Of a DNA stretch of 64,000 nt, positions 7,092-14,063 are shown piece after piece. A program made the translations under genes and the position numbers. Every line of letters starts with the position of its first letter. The stretch's first letter is position 1. Origin of the DNA: JADLCX01 sp964630785 (GTDB lineage: Bacteria > Planctomycetota > Phycisphaerae > Phycisphaerales > UBA1924). The notes beneath the pieces were generated by a model that made no database searches, was not told the DNA's origin, and saw only the letters and a program-made list of their open reading frames with translations. Where the stretch lies: assembly GCA_964630785.1 (NCBI GenBank), contig CAZVZG010000009.1, forward strand, positions 1 to 64,000. The letters run 5' to 3'.

Positions 7092-7730
7092 ATGTCCGTC
7101 CCCAGCCACCTCAACTTCTACATCGACCCTTCCCGCTGCATCGGGTGCCAGGCGTGCGTGCAGGCGTGCACCGAGTGCGACACGCACAAGGGGCACACGA
7201 TGATCCACCTCGAGTTCATCGACCGCCCGCACACCACGCAGACCGTCCCCGTCATCTGCATGCACTGCGATTCGCCGACGTGCGCCGAGGTCTGCCCGGC
7301 GGATGCGATCAAGCGGAGCGCCGACGGCGTGGTGCAGTCGGCCCGCAAGCCGCGGTGCATCGCGTGCAACAACTGCGTGCTGGCGTGCCCGTTCGGCGTG
7401 CCCAAGATGCAGGTCGAGTTCGAGCTGATGATGAAGTGCGATATGTGCTACGACCGCTCGTCGGTCGGGCTGAAACCCATGTGCGCGAGCGTCTGCCCGA
7501 GCCAGGCGCTGTTCTTCGGCACGCGCGAGGAGATCGAGGCCAAGCGGCCCGGCTCCGTGCCCGTGGACCGCTTCCAGTTCGGCAACCAGACCATCACGAC
7601 GAAGGTGAAGATGATGGCGCCGCGGAGCGTCGCCGGGAGCAGGCCCGAGCATATTGATGTCACCGCCGCGCTGGAGGAGCACGCCCCGCCGCGCACGGTC
7701 TCGCTGGGCGTGCTCAACGGCGCCCACTGA
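7092..7730 (+). CDS. four-cluster [4Fe-4S] ferredoxin-type electron-transfer subunit
   Basis: 212 residues, AGGGAG before the ATG. Four groups of cysteines fit the DMSO reductase/NrfC/HybA type of iron-sulfur subunit: CIGCQACVQAC, CMHCDSPTCAEVCP, CIACNNCVLACP and CDMCYDRS with CASVCP. Such subunits wire a molybdopterin catalytic subunit or another dehydrogenase to a membrane quinone-reactive partner. No signal peptide is seen. It heads a run of four genes with a Rieske protein and two membrane proteins, with the next start 35 bases after the stop. No catalytic subunit is adjacent; the molybdoenzyme at 35925-38195 is a possible partner. Confidence 0.88.
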   Translation: MSVPSHLNFYIDPSRCIGCQACVQACTECDTHKGHTMIHLEFIDRPHTTQTVPVICMHCDSPTCAEVCPADAIKRSADGVVQSARKPRCIACNNCVLACPFGVPKMQVEFELMMKCDMCYDRSSVGLKPMCASVCPSQALFFGTREEIEAKRPGSVPVDRFQFGNQTITTKVKMMAPRSVAGSRPEHIDVTAALEEHAPPRTVSLGVLNGAH

Positions 7731-7765
7731 TCGCCCGCGATCGAACCAACCATCCGGAGTTCGGC

Positions 7766-8341
7766 ATGGACCCTACCCCTCCCCCGCCCTCTGCGTCCCA
7801 ACCGCTTCCCCCGCCCCTGCGCGTGCTGACGCCCGACGGCCGCCCGCACGAGGATCAGCCCCAGTGGCGGCGCGACTTCCCGATCGACACCTCGCAGGAC
7901 AACTACGTCGCCCGGCGCGACTTCACCAAGTTCATGGCGCTCATCAGCGCGTCGTTCGTCGCCGGGCAGGGGTGGATCGCTCTCAAAACGATCAAGGGCA
8001 AGGACGGCGGCCCCGGCCCGCGCCCCATCGCCCGCACCGACGAGCTCAGGGTCGGGCAGGCCGCGGTGTTTTCCTACCCCGAAGAGCACGACACGTGCCT
8101 GCTCGTCCGCGCCGGCGAGCGCGAGTTCCTCGCCTACAGCAACAAGTGCTCGCACCTCTCGTGCCCGGTACACCCGGACGTTGAGTCCGGGCTGCTGCTC
8201 TGCCCGTGCCACCACGGGTCGTTTGATCTGGCCACGGGGCGTCCGCTCGCCGGGCCGCCGCGACGGCCTCTGAGCCGGATCGTGCTGGAGGTGCGCGACG
8301 GCACGGTGTACGCGACCGGCGTCGAGGAGCGAACCGTATGA
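7766..8341 (+). CDS. Rieske [2Fe-2S] protein
   Basis: 191 residues. The Rieske cluster motifs are Cys128-x-His130 and Cys146-x2-His149. Cys133 and Cys148 are placed for the disulfide found in bc1-type and b6f-type Rieske proteins. A twin-Arg-like ARRDFTKFM at 49-57, followed by a hydrophobic stretch, suggests Tat export with a membrane anchor, so the cluster would face the periplasm. The stop overlaps the ATG of the next gene (ATGA). It probably receives electrons from, or passes them to, the ferredoxin-type subunit encoded upstream. Confidence 0.88.
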   Translation: MDPTPPPPSASQPLPPPLRVLTPDGRPHEDQPQWRRDFPIDTSQDNYVARRDFTKFMALISASFVAGQGWIALKTIKGKDGGPGPRPIARTDELRVGQAAVFSYPEEHDTCLLVRAGEREFLAYSNKCSHLSCPVHPDVESGLLLCPCHHGSFDLATGRPLAGPPRRPLSRIVLEVRDGTVYATGVEERTV

Positions 8342-8628
8342 ACGGCCCTCTCCCTCCTTCGCATTCCGATCCCCCGGCCAGCGCGGCCCCTCAGCCCGCG
8401 CCGCGCCGCCGCGCCGCCGGACAGAACCGCACCGCCATCGTGACGGGCATCCTCTGCATCGTGCTCATCATCGCGCTCATGCAGTTGTGGCTGCTCACCG
8501 CGACGATGAACGCGTACCTCGGCGGCGACGCCGCGGTGGTGTGGCCGGCGTACGGGGCGAGCCTGGTCTGCCTGCTGCTGAACATCGGCCTGCTGCGGTA
8601 CCTCTACCTGCTCGAGAAGCCGCGATGA
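8338..8628 (+). CDS. small two-helix membrane protein (DUF6755-like)
   Basis: 96 residues. A Pro/Ser-rich 30-residue N-terminus is followed by two hydrophobic helices (about 34-57 and 67-90) and a short basic end. It overlaps its neighbours by four bases on both sides (ATGA at each junction), so it is tightly coupled to the Rieske protein and the transporter. Similar small membrane proteins accompany ferredoxin/Rieske clusters in other planctomycetes as far as I recall. The biochemical role is unknown; a membrane anchor for the electron-transfer chain is plausible. Confidence 0.75.
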   Translation: MNGPLPPSHSDPPASAAPQPAPRRRAAGQNRTAIVTGILCIVLIIALMQLWLLTATMNAYLGGDAAVVWPAYGASLVCLLLNIGLLRYLYLLEKPR

Positions 8629-9815
8629 CCACGCAACCGGCCGCGCCGGCGGGGCCCCCCGCGTCGCTGTCCCCTTTCCCCCCCTCCGCCTCGCGCGGCG
8701 AGCGGATGCGGTCGCCGCTCGACCGCGCGGCCGCGGGGCTGCACCCCGCGTATTTCTCGCTGGTCATGGCCACGGGCATCGTGTCGCTGGCGGCGTGGAT
8801 CCACGGGGACGGGCGCGGCGCCCTGGGCGGGCTCGCGAGCGGGATGTTCTGGCTCAACCTCGCGTTCTTCGCGGCGCTGTGGGCGCTCACGCTCATCCGC
8901 GCGGCCCGGCACCGCTCGCGGCTGCTGGCCGACGTGGCCGACCACAACAAGAGCGTGGGGTTCTTCACGATGGTCCCCGCCGCGGGCGTGCTGGGCACAC
9001 AGGCCCTGCTGATCCAAGGGAACGACTCGTTCGCGATGGGGCTCCTGATCGCCGCGGCCGTGCTGTGGGCGGTGCTCACCTACACCATCTTCACGGTGCT
9101 CACGGTCAAAGCGGTCAAACCCTCTCTGGCCGACGGGCTCAACGGCGGCTGGCTGCTCAGCGTGGTCGCGACGCAGGCCGTGTCGGTATTGGCCGGCCAG
9201 CTCGCGGGCGCGGCCGGCGAAGAGGGGCTCATCGGCCGCGCGGGCAGCGAGGGGCTGCTGTTTGTCGCGCTGGTGGCGTGGCTGCTGGGCGCGATGCTGT
9301 ATATATGGATCATCTCGCTGATCTTCTACCGCTACACGTTCTTCCCGTTCAAGGCGTCGGACCTCTCGCCGCCGTACTGGATCAACATGGGCGCGATGGC
9401 GATCTCGACGCTGGCGGGCGCGACGCTGCTGCTGACGATCAAGCACGGGGGCGGGGGGGGCGGGGCTGGGGGGGGTTGGGCGCTGCTGCGCGACATCTCG
9501 CCGTTCATCAAGGGCGCGACGCTGCTGTTCTGGGTCACCGCGACGTGGTGGATCCCGATGCTGGTGATCCTGGGCTTCTGGCGGCACGTGGTCGAGCGCT
9601 TCCCGCTGCGCTACGACCCGCTCTACTTCGGCGCGGTGTTCCCCCTGGGGATGTACTCGGTGGCGACGGCCCGGATGGACTCGGCGATGGAACTCCCCGC
9701 GTTCATGGGCTCGCTGCCGCCGGCGTTCTTCTACATCTCGCTCGCGGCGTGGGGGCTGGCGGTGGCGGGGATGGTGCACAGCATCGCCGCCAGCGGGCGC
9801 GCGGCCCGAGCGTGA
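8625..9815 (+). CDS. TDT/SLAC1-family channel or transporter
   Basis: 396 residues with about ten hydrophobic segments. The start of the conserved part, LHPAYFSLVMATGIVSLAA, is the signature of the tellurite-resistance/dicarboxylate transporter family (TehA, SLAC1), which conducts small anions such as nitrate, chloride, sulfite or C4-dicarboxylates. The first 35 residues are a Pro/Ser-rich cytoplasmic tail. A Gly run near residue 280 lies in a loop. Being last in an electron-transfer operon, it may move the anionic substrate or product of the respiratory enzyme, but the ion cannot be read from the sequence. Confidence 0.85.
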   Translation: MTTQPAAPAGPPASLSPFPPSASRGERMRSPLDRAAAGLHPAYFSLVMATGIVSLAAWIHGDGRGALGGLASGMFWLNLAFFAALWALTLIRAARHRSRLLADVADHNKSVGFFTMVPAAGVLGTQALLIQGNDSFAMGLLIAAAVLWAVLTYTIFTVLTVKAVKPSLADGLNGGWLLSVVATQAVSVLAGQLAGAAGEEGLIGRAGSEGLLFVALVAWLLGAMLYIWIISLIFYRYTFFPFKASDLSPPYWINMGAMAISTLAGATLLLTIKHGGGGGGAGGGWALLRDISPFIKGATLLFWVTATWWIPMLVILGFWRHVVERFPLRYDPLYFGAVFPLGMYSVATARMDSAMELPAFMGSLPPAFFYISLAAWGLAVAGMVHSIAASGRAARA

Positions 9816-9869
9816 CCACGCCGCGCCCGTGACTTGCCCGTCCCTCACTCCGCAACGCGACCGTCGCCT

Positions 9870-9986
9870 CTTCGCCCCAACGGGGCGAAGGGGTGTAGCC
9901 ACGGGTGGAGCAAGGCCGCTCTGGGCCTTGCGGAACCCGTGGAAGGCGTGACGGAATCACGGCCCGCCCCGGCAGGGGCGGAGGAG
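9870..9986. repeat. long inverted repeat, left copy
   Basis: Contains CTTCGCCCC/GGGGCGAAG (9870-9878 with 9882-9890), then GGTGTAGCCACGGGTGGAGC, ACCCGTGGAAGGCGTGACG and CGCCCCGGCAGGGGCGGAGG. The same blocks occur in reverse order and orientation at 11079-11190. Together they bracket the two minus-strand genes at 9988-11029. Confidence 0.8.
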
Positions 9987-9987
9987 G

Positions 9988-10134
9988 TCATTTCCCCTTA
10001 TTCTCTGTCGGCGCGGGCCGCGTGTTCGTCACGGGGGGCGCGGTGTTCGGTGCCTTGTTTGGGTTGTTGCTCCCGCCCGCTTTGACCTTGATCGGGACGT
10101 GCTCGGCGCGCGGTTGCGGATGCTGCTCAGCCAT
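9988..10134 (-). CDS. 48-residue Pro/Asn-rich small protein
   Basis: A short gene with an unusually strong ribosome site: AAGGAGG six bases before the ATG at 10134, inside the last codons of the upstream membrane-protein gene (8-base overlap). The product begins MAEQHPQPRAEHVPIKVKAG and is rich in Pro, Asn and Thr, ending in ENKGK, so it is probably disordered and soluble. No family is recognised. The overlap implies co-translation with the membrane protein. Its stop lies two bases inside the left inverted repeat boundary. Confidence 0.6.
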   Translation of the reverse strand: MAEQHPQPRAEHVPIKVKAGGSNNPNKAPNTAPPVTNTRPAPTENKGK

Positions 10135-11029
10135 GTTCGGCCTCCTTGCTCGTGTTCGTGGTGTTCAACAGCCCGTCTTGCCCTGTGACTGTGACGGCTT
10201 GGTCTGTGAAACGGGCGGCGGCCCCTTCGGGGCTTGGTTCGGGTTTGTATTCGCGGATCGTGTCTCGATCTTGGGCGGAGGCTGCGCCGGCATCTGCGGT
10301 GTTTGCTTGCTCATTGCATGGCTCCTTGTTCGGGATCAACCTGAGCGCTCGCACGTCGGTGAGGCTGTTGATGTAAAGCAGTTCGTCGGCGGGCCACAGA
10401 AAATCGTTCCCATCCTTGTCGTACTCGCGCACTTTGGAAAGAACAAGCCCACGCTCGGTGGATGCGATGTCGTGAGACTCAACCCAGCCCGTGAAGGCCG
10501 AACGGTCCTTCATCAGGACCATGACCCAACGCGTTCGGGCGCGGAGCATCATGCACCCGTCCCATTCGCTCTCGAAGCCGGACTTGGTGGTAAGCCCCAC
10601 CTTCTGCGCGAGGCGGAACATCGTCCGGTGGTTGTGTCCCGCGACGATCGTCATCGAGAACACGACGGATAGCACGCACGCGCCGAGAACGCACAAGAGC
10701 GAGTTGGCCGAGACGGTCGCCGGGATGCCCTTTTCGGAAGCGTTCAAGAGCGCGACCGGATCGGGCAGCCAGGCGAGATTGTCCCACATGCGGAGCAGCG
10801 AGAGAGAAGCGTAAGAAACCGCCGAAAGCAGAATGGCGACGACCGTTCGCCCGGACCATGTAGGCTTAGCCGTGTAGGTGAACGCGCAGAACAGCGCGTG
10901 TCCGAGCAAGCCCGGCACGAGAAGCAGCACATACACGGCGATTTGAGGGGTGATCTGCATCGCTTCCATGTTCCCGCCGTAGATGCCCAATAGCCCACCA
11001 TCGCGGGCTCCATTGTAGAAGCCGAACAT
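10127..11029 (-). CDS. DUF6338-like membrane protein
   Basis: 300 residues from the ATG at 11029; a second ATG at 10969 (280 residues) is equally possible. Three to four hydrophobic helices lie in the first half (TPQIAVYVLLLVPGLLGHAL, RTVVAILLSAVSYASLSLL, SLLCVLGACVLSVVFSMTIV). The second half is soluble, with SEWDGCMMLRARTRWVMVLM, then a KDRSAFTGWVESHDI segment and a C-terminal Glu/Pro/Ala-rich tail. This arrangement resembles the DUF6338 family; role unknown. With the 48-residue gene it forms a two-gene cassette between long inverted repeats, which hints at an accessory module. Confidence 0.7.
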   Translation of the reverse strand: MFGFYNGARDGGLLGIYGGNMEAMQITPQIAVYVLLLVPGLLGHALFCAFTYTAKPTWSGRTVVAILLSAVSYASLSLLRMWDNLAWLPDPVALLNASEKGIPATVSANSLLCVLGACVLSVVFSMTIVAGHNHRTMFRLAQKVGLTTKSGFESEWDGCMMLRARTRWVMVLMKDRSAFTGWVESHDIASTERGLVLSKVREYDKDGNDFLWPADELLYINSLTDVRALRLIPNKEPCNEQANTADAGAASAQDRDTIREYKPEPSPEGAAARFTDQAVTVTGQDGLLNTTNTSKEAEHG

Positions 11030-11035
11030 GCCGAT

Positions 11036-11067
11036 GCCGGGGGCTGCCGCCCCCCGGCACCCCCCGC
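11036..11067. repeat. G+C-rich hairpin repeat, inverted copy
   Basis: GCCGGGGGCTGCCGCC then CCCCGGCACCCCCCGC, identical in plan to 6948-6979. It lies immediately upstream of the minus-strand membrane-protein gene, inside the 597-base gene-free stretch 11030-11626. Confidence 0.75.
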
Positions 11068-11078
11068 CCGATGCCACT

Positions 11079-11190
11079 CCTCCGCCCCTACCGGGGCGGG
11101 TCCGTTGACACGTCACGCCTTCCACGGGTTGCGCGATGCTTCGCATCGCTCCACCCGTGGCTACAGCCCGTCGCCCCGTTGGGGCGGGGA
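11079..11190. repeat. long inverted repeat, right copy
   Basis: Reverse-complement counterpart of 9870-9986: CCGCCCCTACCGGGGCGG, CGTCACGCCTTCCACGGGTT, CTCCACCCGTGGCTACAGCC and CGCCCCGTTGGGGCG. The inner segment differs from the left copy, where compensating hairpin arms are kept but loop sequence is changed. Confidence 0.8.
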
Positions 11191-11217
11191 GCGGGGCCGG
11201 TGTCGTTACGGCGCGGC

Positions 11218-11276
11218 CGGTTCTTCCTGGGGATGGAGGTGCCGGAGGAAGGGGCTTCCCCTTCTTCTGGCATCGG
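11218..11276. repeat. inverted repeat flanking Fn3-like gene 2, left copy
   Basis: CTTCCTGGGGATGGAGGTGC, then CGGAGGAAGGGGCTTCCCCT and TCTTCTGGCAT. The reverse complement is found at 12352-12419 with a small insertion. Inside the copy, AAGGGG and CCCCTT form a short hairpin. The pair brackets the 21-bp array and the Fn3-like gene. Confidence 0.75.
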
Positions 11277-11298
11277 CGAACCAGCGACGCCCTGCGCG

Positions 11299-11466
11299 CA
11301 GGGTTCAACGCCCACCGTGCAAGGTTCAACGGTCATCGTTCAAGGTTCAACAACGACCGTGCAAGGTTCAACGGTCGCTGTTGAAGGTTCAACGCTCACC
11401 GTTCAAGTGCCAACGGTGGCCGTGCAAGGTTCAACGATGACCGTGCAAGGCTCAACGGTCGCCGTG
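11299..11466 (+). repeat. 21-bp tandem array upstream of Fn3-like gene 2
   Basis: Eight units of exactly 21 bp, 168 bp in all, without indels. The core CAAGGTTCAACG is nearly constant, and the following nine bases vary around GTCACCGTG. The first unit begins inside a perfect 14-bp palindrome (CCCTGCGCGCAGGG, 11290-11303). A TTGACA hexamer follows 12 bases after the last unit (11479-11484), so the array sits where upstream activator sites would be. The unit number and length match the array at 4634-4801, although the core sequence is unrelated. Confidence 0.9.
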
Positions 11467-11626
11467 CAACCCCTTTCTTTGACAATTTTGCCCCTTGCGC
11501 CTCAACCCGGCCCCCTTCCGCGTCGATGCACCCCTCGGTTCATCACCGGGCGCACTCTTCAGCGTGAAGGGCCGCGATGCCCGGCAACATTCCTTTCTGG
11601 CCCCCCAAAGGGCCAAGGAGCACGCA

Positions 11627-12340
11627 ATGGGCATCGTTCCAAGTACACGTCTGGGCAAGATCGTGTTCTACGAGGCGCACCTCGCGCCGTGGACGACCAA
11701 CGCGGCCGGCATCGGGCTCACGCCCGCTTCCGTCACCACGCTCTCCACGCTCACCGCGGCAGCCCGCGCCGCGTTCAACGCCGCCGAGTCGGCGCGGCAG
11801 GCCGCGCGGGCCGCGACGCAGAACTATTACGACAAGGTCCGGGCCATGCACAACGGCCCCGGCGCGGGCGCCGACATGATCGACACCATCCGCGTGTGGG
11901 CCCAGACCAAGAACGACCCCAACATCTACACGCTGGCGCAGATCCCCCCGCCCGCCACGCCCGGCACCACGCCGCCGCCCGGCACGCCGTTCGACTTCGC
12001 CGTGGGCCTGTTGCAGAGCGGCGCGCTGGAACTGAAGTGGAAGTGCGCCAACCCCAGCGGCACGCAGGGCACGATCTACGAGGTGCAACGCAGGGTCGGG
12101 TCCGGGGCGTTCACGTTCATCGGCGCCACCGGCACGCGCACGTTCATCGACGGCACGCTCGTGAGCGGCGCCGCCCCCGCGACCTACCAGATCACCGCCG
12201 CCCGCTCGACGGCGCGCGGCAACCCGGCCCAGTTCACGGTGAACTTCGGGATCGGGGGCGGGGGCGGTGGGTTCACCATTGCGAGCGTCACCGAGGGCGC
12301 GGTCGTTTCGCCGTCGGCGGGGATGAAGATGGCGGCGTGA
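11627..12340 (+). CDS. fibronectin-III-like protein, paralogue 2
   Basis: 237 residues; AAGGAG lies eight bases before the ATG. Residues 1-100 are helical (LGKIVFYEAHLAPWTTNAAG, ARAAFNAAESARQAARAAT). A Pro/Thr linker (PPATPGTTPPPGTP) follows, then an Fn3-like region (GALELKWKCANPSG, IYEVQRRVGSGAFTFIGATG, TYQITAARSTARGNPAQFTV) and a Gly-run tail. No signal peptide. The same plan is seen in the gene at 3866-4549. The 5' region holds the 21-bp array and TTGACA, and inverted repeats flank the whole unit. Function unknown. Confidence 0.78.
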   Translation: MGIVPSTRLGKIVFYEAHLAPWTTNAAGIGLTPASVTTLSTLTAAARAAFNAAESARQAARAATQNYYDKVRAMHNGPGAGADMIDTIRVWAQTKNDPNIYTLAQIPPPATPGTTPPPGTPFDFAVGLLQSGALELKWKCANPSGTQGTIYEVQRRVGSGAFTFIGATGTRTFIDGTLVSGAAPATYQITAARSTARGNPAQFTVNFGIGGGGGGFTIASVTEGAVVSPSAGMKMAA

Positions 12341-12351
12341 GACGGGTTCGT

Positions 12352-12419
12352 TCGCTAATGCCAGAGGAAGGGGAAGCCCCTTGGGGGGGCCTCCGGCACC
12401 TCCATCCCCAGGAAGACCA
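12352..12419. repeat. inverted repeat flanking Fn3-like gene 2, right copy
   Basis: ATGCCAGAGGAAGGGGAAGC, CCCTTGGGGGGGCC and GGCACCTCCATCCCCAGGAA. This is the inverted partner of 11218-11276. It begins 11 bases after the Fn3-like stop and could also act as a terminator hairpin. Confidence 0.75.
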
Positions 12420-12567
12420 AGACGGCCCCGGTTCAGCGATGAGCCGGGGCTTTCTTGTTTCGCTCGTGCCCGGCGGGTGCGGAGCCCCTGTCCCGGCCCT
12501 CTGCCACACGGCCGAGAGCGGGCCACGAACCCGTGAAACCCCGGCGCTGTATATCCCTATAAACCTG

Positions 12568-12577
12568 TCCAGTATTC
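12568..12577. promoter_or_regulatory. shared TCCAGTATTC motif upstream of cytochrome b561
   Basis: TCCAGTATTC lies 35 bases before the cytochrome b561 ATG in an A+T-richer patch (TATATCCCTATAAACC). The same ten bases occur at 20432-20441 upstream of RIC, and related GAATA/TATTC dyads occur at 14048-14058 and 15083-15092. It may be the site of a redox or nitric-oxide regulator; the regulator is not identified. Confidence 0.35.
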
Positions 12578-12611
12578 GACCGGCACGCGGACCTCGTCTC
12601 CGGAGCACACC

Positions 12612-13370
12612 ATGCGACGCACGCTCGTCTGGGACCTTCCGACCCGCCTCTTCCACTGGCTCTTTGCCGGGGGCTTCATCGCGGCGGCGGTGATCGCCCT
12701 GGGCCTGGGCGAGGACAGCCCGCTGTTCCCCTACCACGGGATCATCGGGCTGGCGCTCGGGCTGATGCTCGTGCTCCGCGTGGCGTGGGGCTTCGTCGGC
12801 TCGCGCCACGCGCGGTTCGGCTCCTTCGCGTACGGCCCCGGCGCCGTCGCCGGGTATCTCAAGGGCGTCGTGACCGGGCGCGGCGGGGGGACGTGGGGGG
12901 GTGTGGGGGGGCGGTACGCCGGGCACAACCCCGGTTCGGCGTACGCGATCTTCGCCATGCTCGCCCTCATGCTGGGACTGGCGGTGACGGGCGTGATGCT
13001 CGGGCGGGGCAACGAGGGTGTCAAGGACGTGCACGAAGTGCTGGTCTACGCGATGATCGCGGTGGTGGGCGCGCACGTGCTGGGCGTGATCCTGCACACG
13101 CTGCGTCGCCGCGAGAACCTGACGGCGGGGATGGTGCATGGCCGCAAGGATGTGCCCGAGTCCGAGGGGATCCGCTCCTCGCGTCCGCTGGCGGCGGCGG
13201 TTTTCCTGCTCATCACCGGGGCGTGGACCGCGGCGTTGGTCAACGCCTACGACCCGGCGACGCGCTCGACCACGGCCCCGCTGCTGGGCGTGGGCCTGCA
13301 ACTGGGCGAGGCGGATGAGGGCGGGAACCCCCCGAACGGCGACCGCCACCACGACCGCGACGACGATTGA
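12612..13370 (+). CDS. cytochrome b561-type membrane protein
   Basis: 252 residues, of the Ni-Fe hydrogenase b-type cytochrome/cytochrome b561 family. It begins VWDLPTRLFHWLFAGGF, where the His in TRLFHW is a usual heme ligand. Further His residues lie in PLFPYHGIIGLALG, KDVHEVLVYAM and GAHVLGVILHTL, and give the expected bis-His pattern across four main helices. A fifth hydrophobic segment (AAVFLLITGAWTAALVNAY) and a His/Asp-rich tail (RHHDRDDD) are added at the C-terminus. It likely passes electrons between quinol and a periplasmic partner. The hemerythrin genes follow. Confidence 0.88.
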   Translation: MRRTLVWDLPTRLFHWLFAGGFIAAAVIALGLGEDSPLFPYHGIIGLALGLMLVLRVAWGFVGSRHARFGSFAYGPGAVAGYLKGVVTGRGGGTWGGVGGRYAGHNPGSAYAIFAMLALMLGLAVTGVMLGRGNEGVKDVHEVLVYAMIAVVGAHVLGVILHTLRRRENLTAGMVHGRKDVPESEGIRSSRPLAAAVFLLITGAWTAALVNAYDPATRSTTAPLLGVGLQLGEADEGGNPPNGDRHHDRDDD

Positions 13371-13423
13371 ACGACGGCCTGCGAGCGCGGAGTGAAGCGG
13401 GCCCTCGGGCACTTGGACTAAGG

Positions 13424-14044
13424 TCATCCAGGCGCGATCAACCCGCGCCGCGCCCGCATCTCCTCGCCCACCGCCGTGAGTTCATCCGCCGAGAGGAGCG
13501 TGGAGGCGAGCGGGAAGACCTCGGCCTCCTCGGTGTGGATGTGCCCGCGGTAGAGCTCGCGCAGCGAGTCGAGCAACCCCCTGAGTTCCGCGGCCTGCGC
13601 GGGCCCGAGCGCGGCCTTGGCCTCGCTGTTCCCGCGCAGCCACACGTCCAGCAGTGCATCGACCCGCGCGTGCATCGCGTCGGCGTGCCGGTGGTCGTCC
13701 TGGAGTTGCCAGATCGCCCCGCACGGTTGCGTCTGCGTCTGCGTTTGCGTCTGCGCTGCCGCCGCGGCCTTCATCCGCGGGAAGAGCGACTCTTCCTCGT
13801 CGGCGGTGTGCTTGGGCGCGGCGTAGGCGAAATACCGCTTCGCCGTTGACACCGCGTCGGCGGCCTGGGCGTCCAGCGGCCGGTCGGCGTACTCGCGGGC
13901 CACACGCTGGAGCAGTTCGAGAAACTTCTCGATCCGCCGGTGGCAGTCGGTCAGCAGGCCGATGGGTTCGTCGAACCCGTGGTCGTGCCCGTGAGAAGCA
14001 TGGCCGAGGATGTTCAGTGTTCGTGGTGAGGGAGTGGGACCCAT
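13424..14044 (-). CDS. hemerythrin-domain protein
   Basis: 206 residues. A His-rich start (GHASHGHDHGF) leads into a hemerythrin/HHE-type four-helix bundle: LLTDCHRRIEKFL, YAAPKHTADEEESLFPRM, LQDDHRHADAM and YRGHIHTEEAEVFPLA supply the His/Glu ligands of a di-iron site. Such proteins bind oxygen or nitric oxide or repair iron centres. A Gln-Thr repeat (residues about 96-104) is encoded by a GTCTGC hexanucleotide run at about 13728-13760 and may vary in length. It is divergent from the hemerythrin-cupin gene, with only 19 bases between the chosen starts. Confidence 0.88.
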   Translation of the reverse strand: MGPTPSPRTLNILGHASHGHDHGFDEPIGLLTDCHRRIEKFLELLQRVAREYADRPLDAQAADAVSTAKRYFAYAAPKHTADEEESLFPRMKAAAAAQTQTQTQTQPCGAIWQLQDDHRHADAMHARVDALLDVWLRGNSEAKAALGPAQAAELRGLLDSLRELYRGHIHTEEAEVFPLASTLLSADELTAVGEEMRARRGLIAPG

Positions 14045-14047
14045 GAG

Positions 14048-14058
14048 GAATAGTATTC
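14048..14058. promoter_or_regulatory. GAATAGTATTC dyad between divergent hemerythrin genes
   Basis: A perfect 5+1+5 palindrome between the ATG codons of two divergent hemerythrin genes. It shares AGTATTCGA with the site upstream of cytochrome b561. It could be a common operator for both genes. Regulator unknown. Confidence 0.4.
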
Positions 14059-14063
14059 GAGCG

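Noticed and set aside
11299..11466. Coding heptapeptide repeat (QGSTVTV) in a long open frame
   Set aside because: A multiple-of-three period opens several frames at once. The frame runs out of phase through the well-supported Fn3-like gene and has no convincing start.
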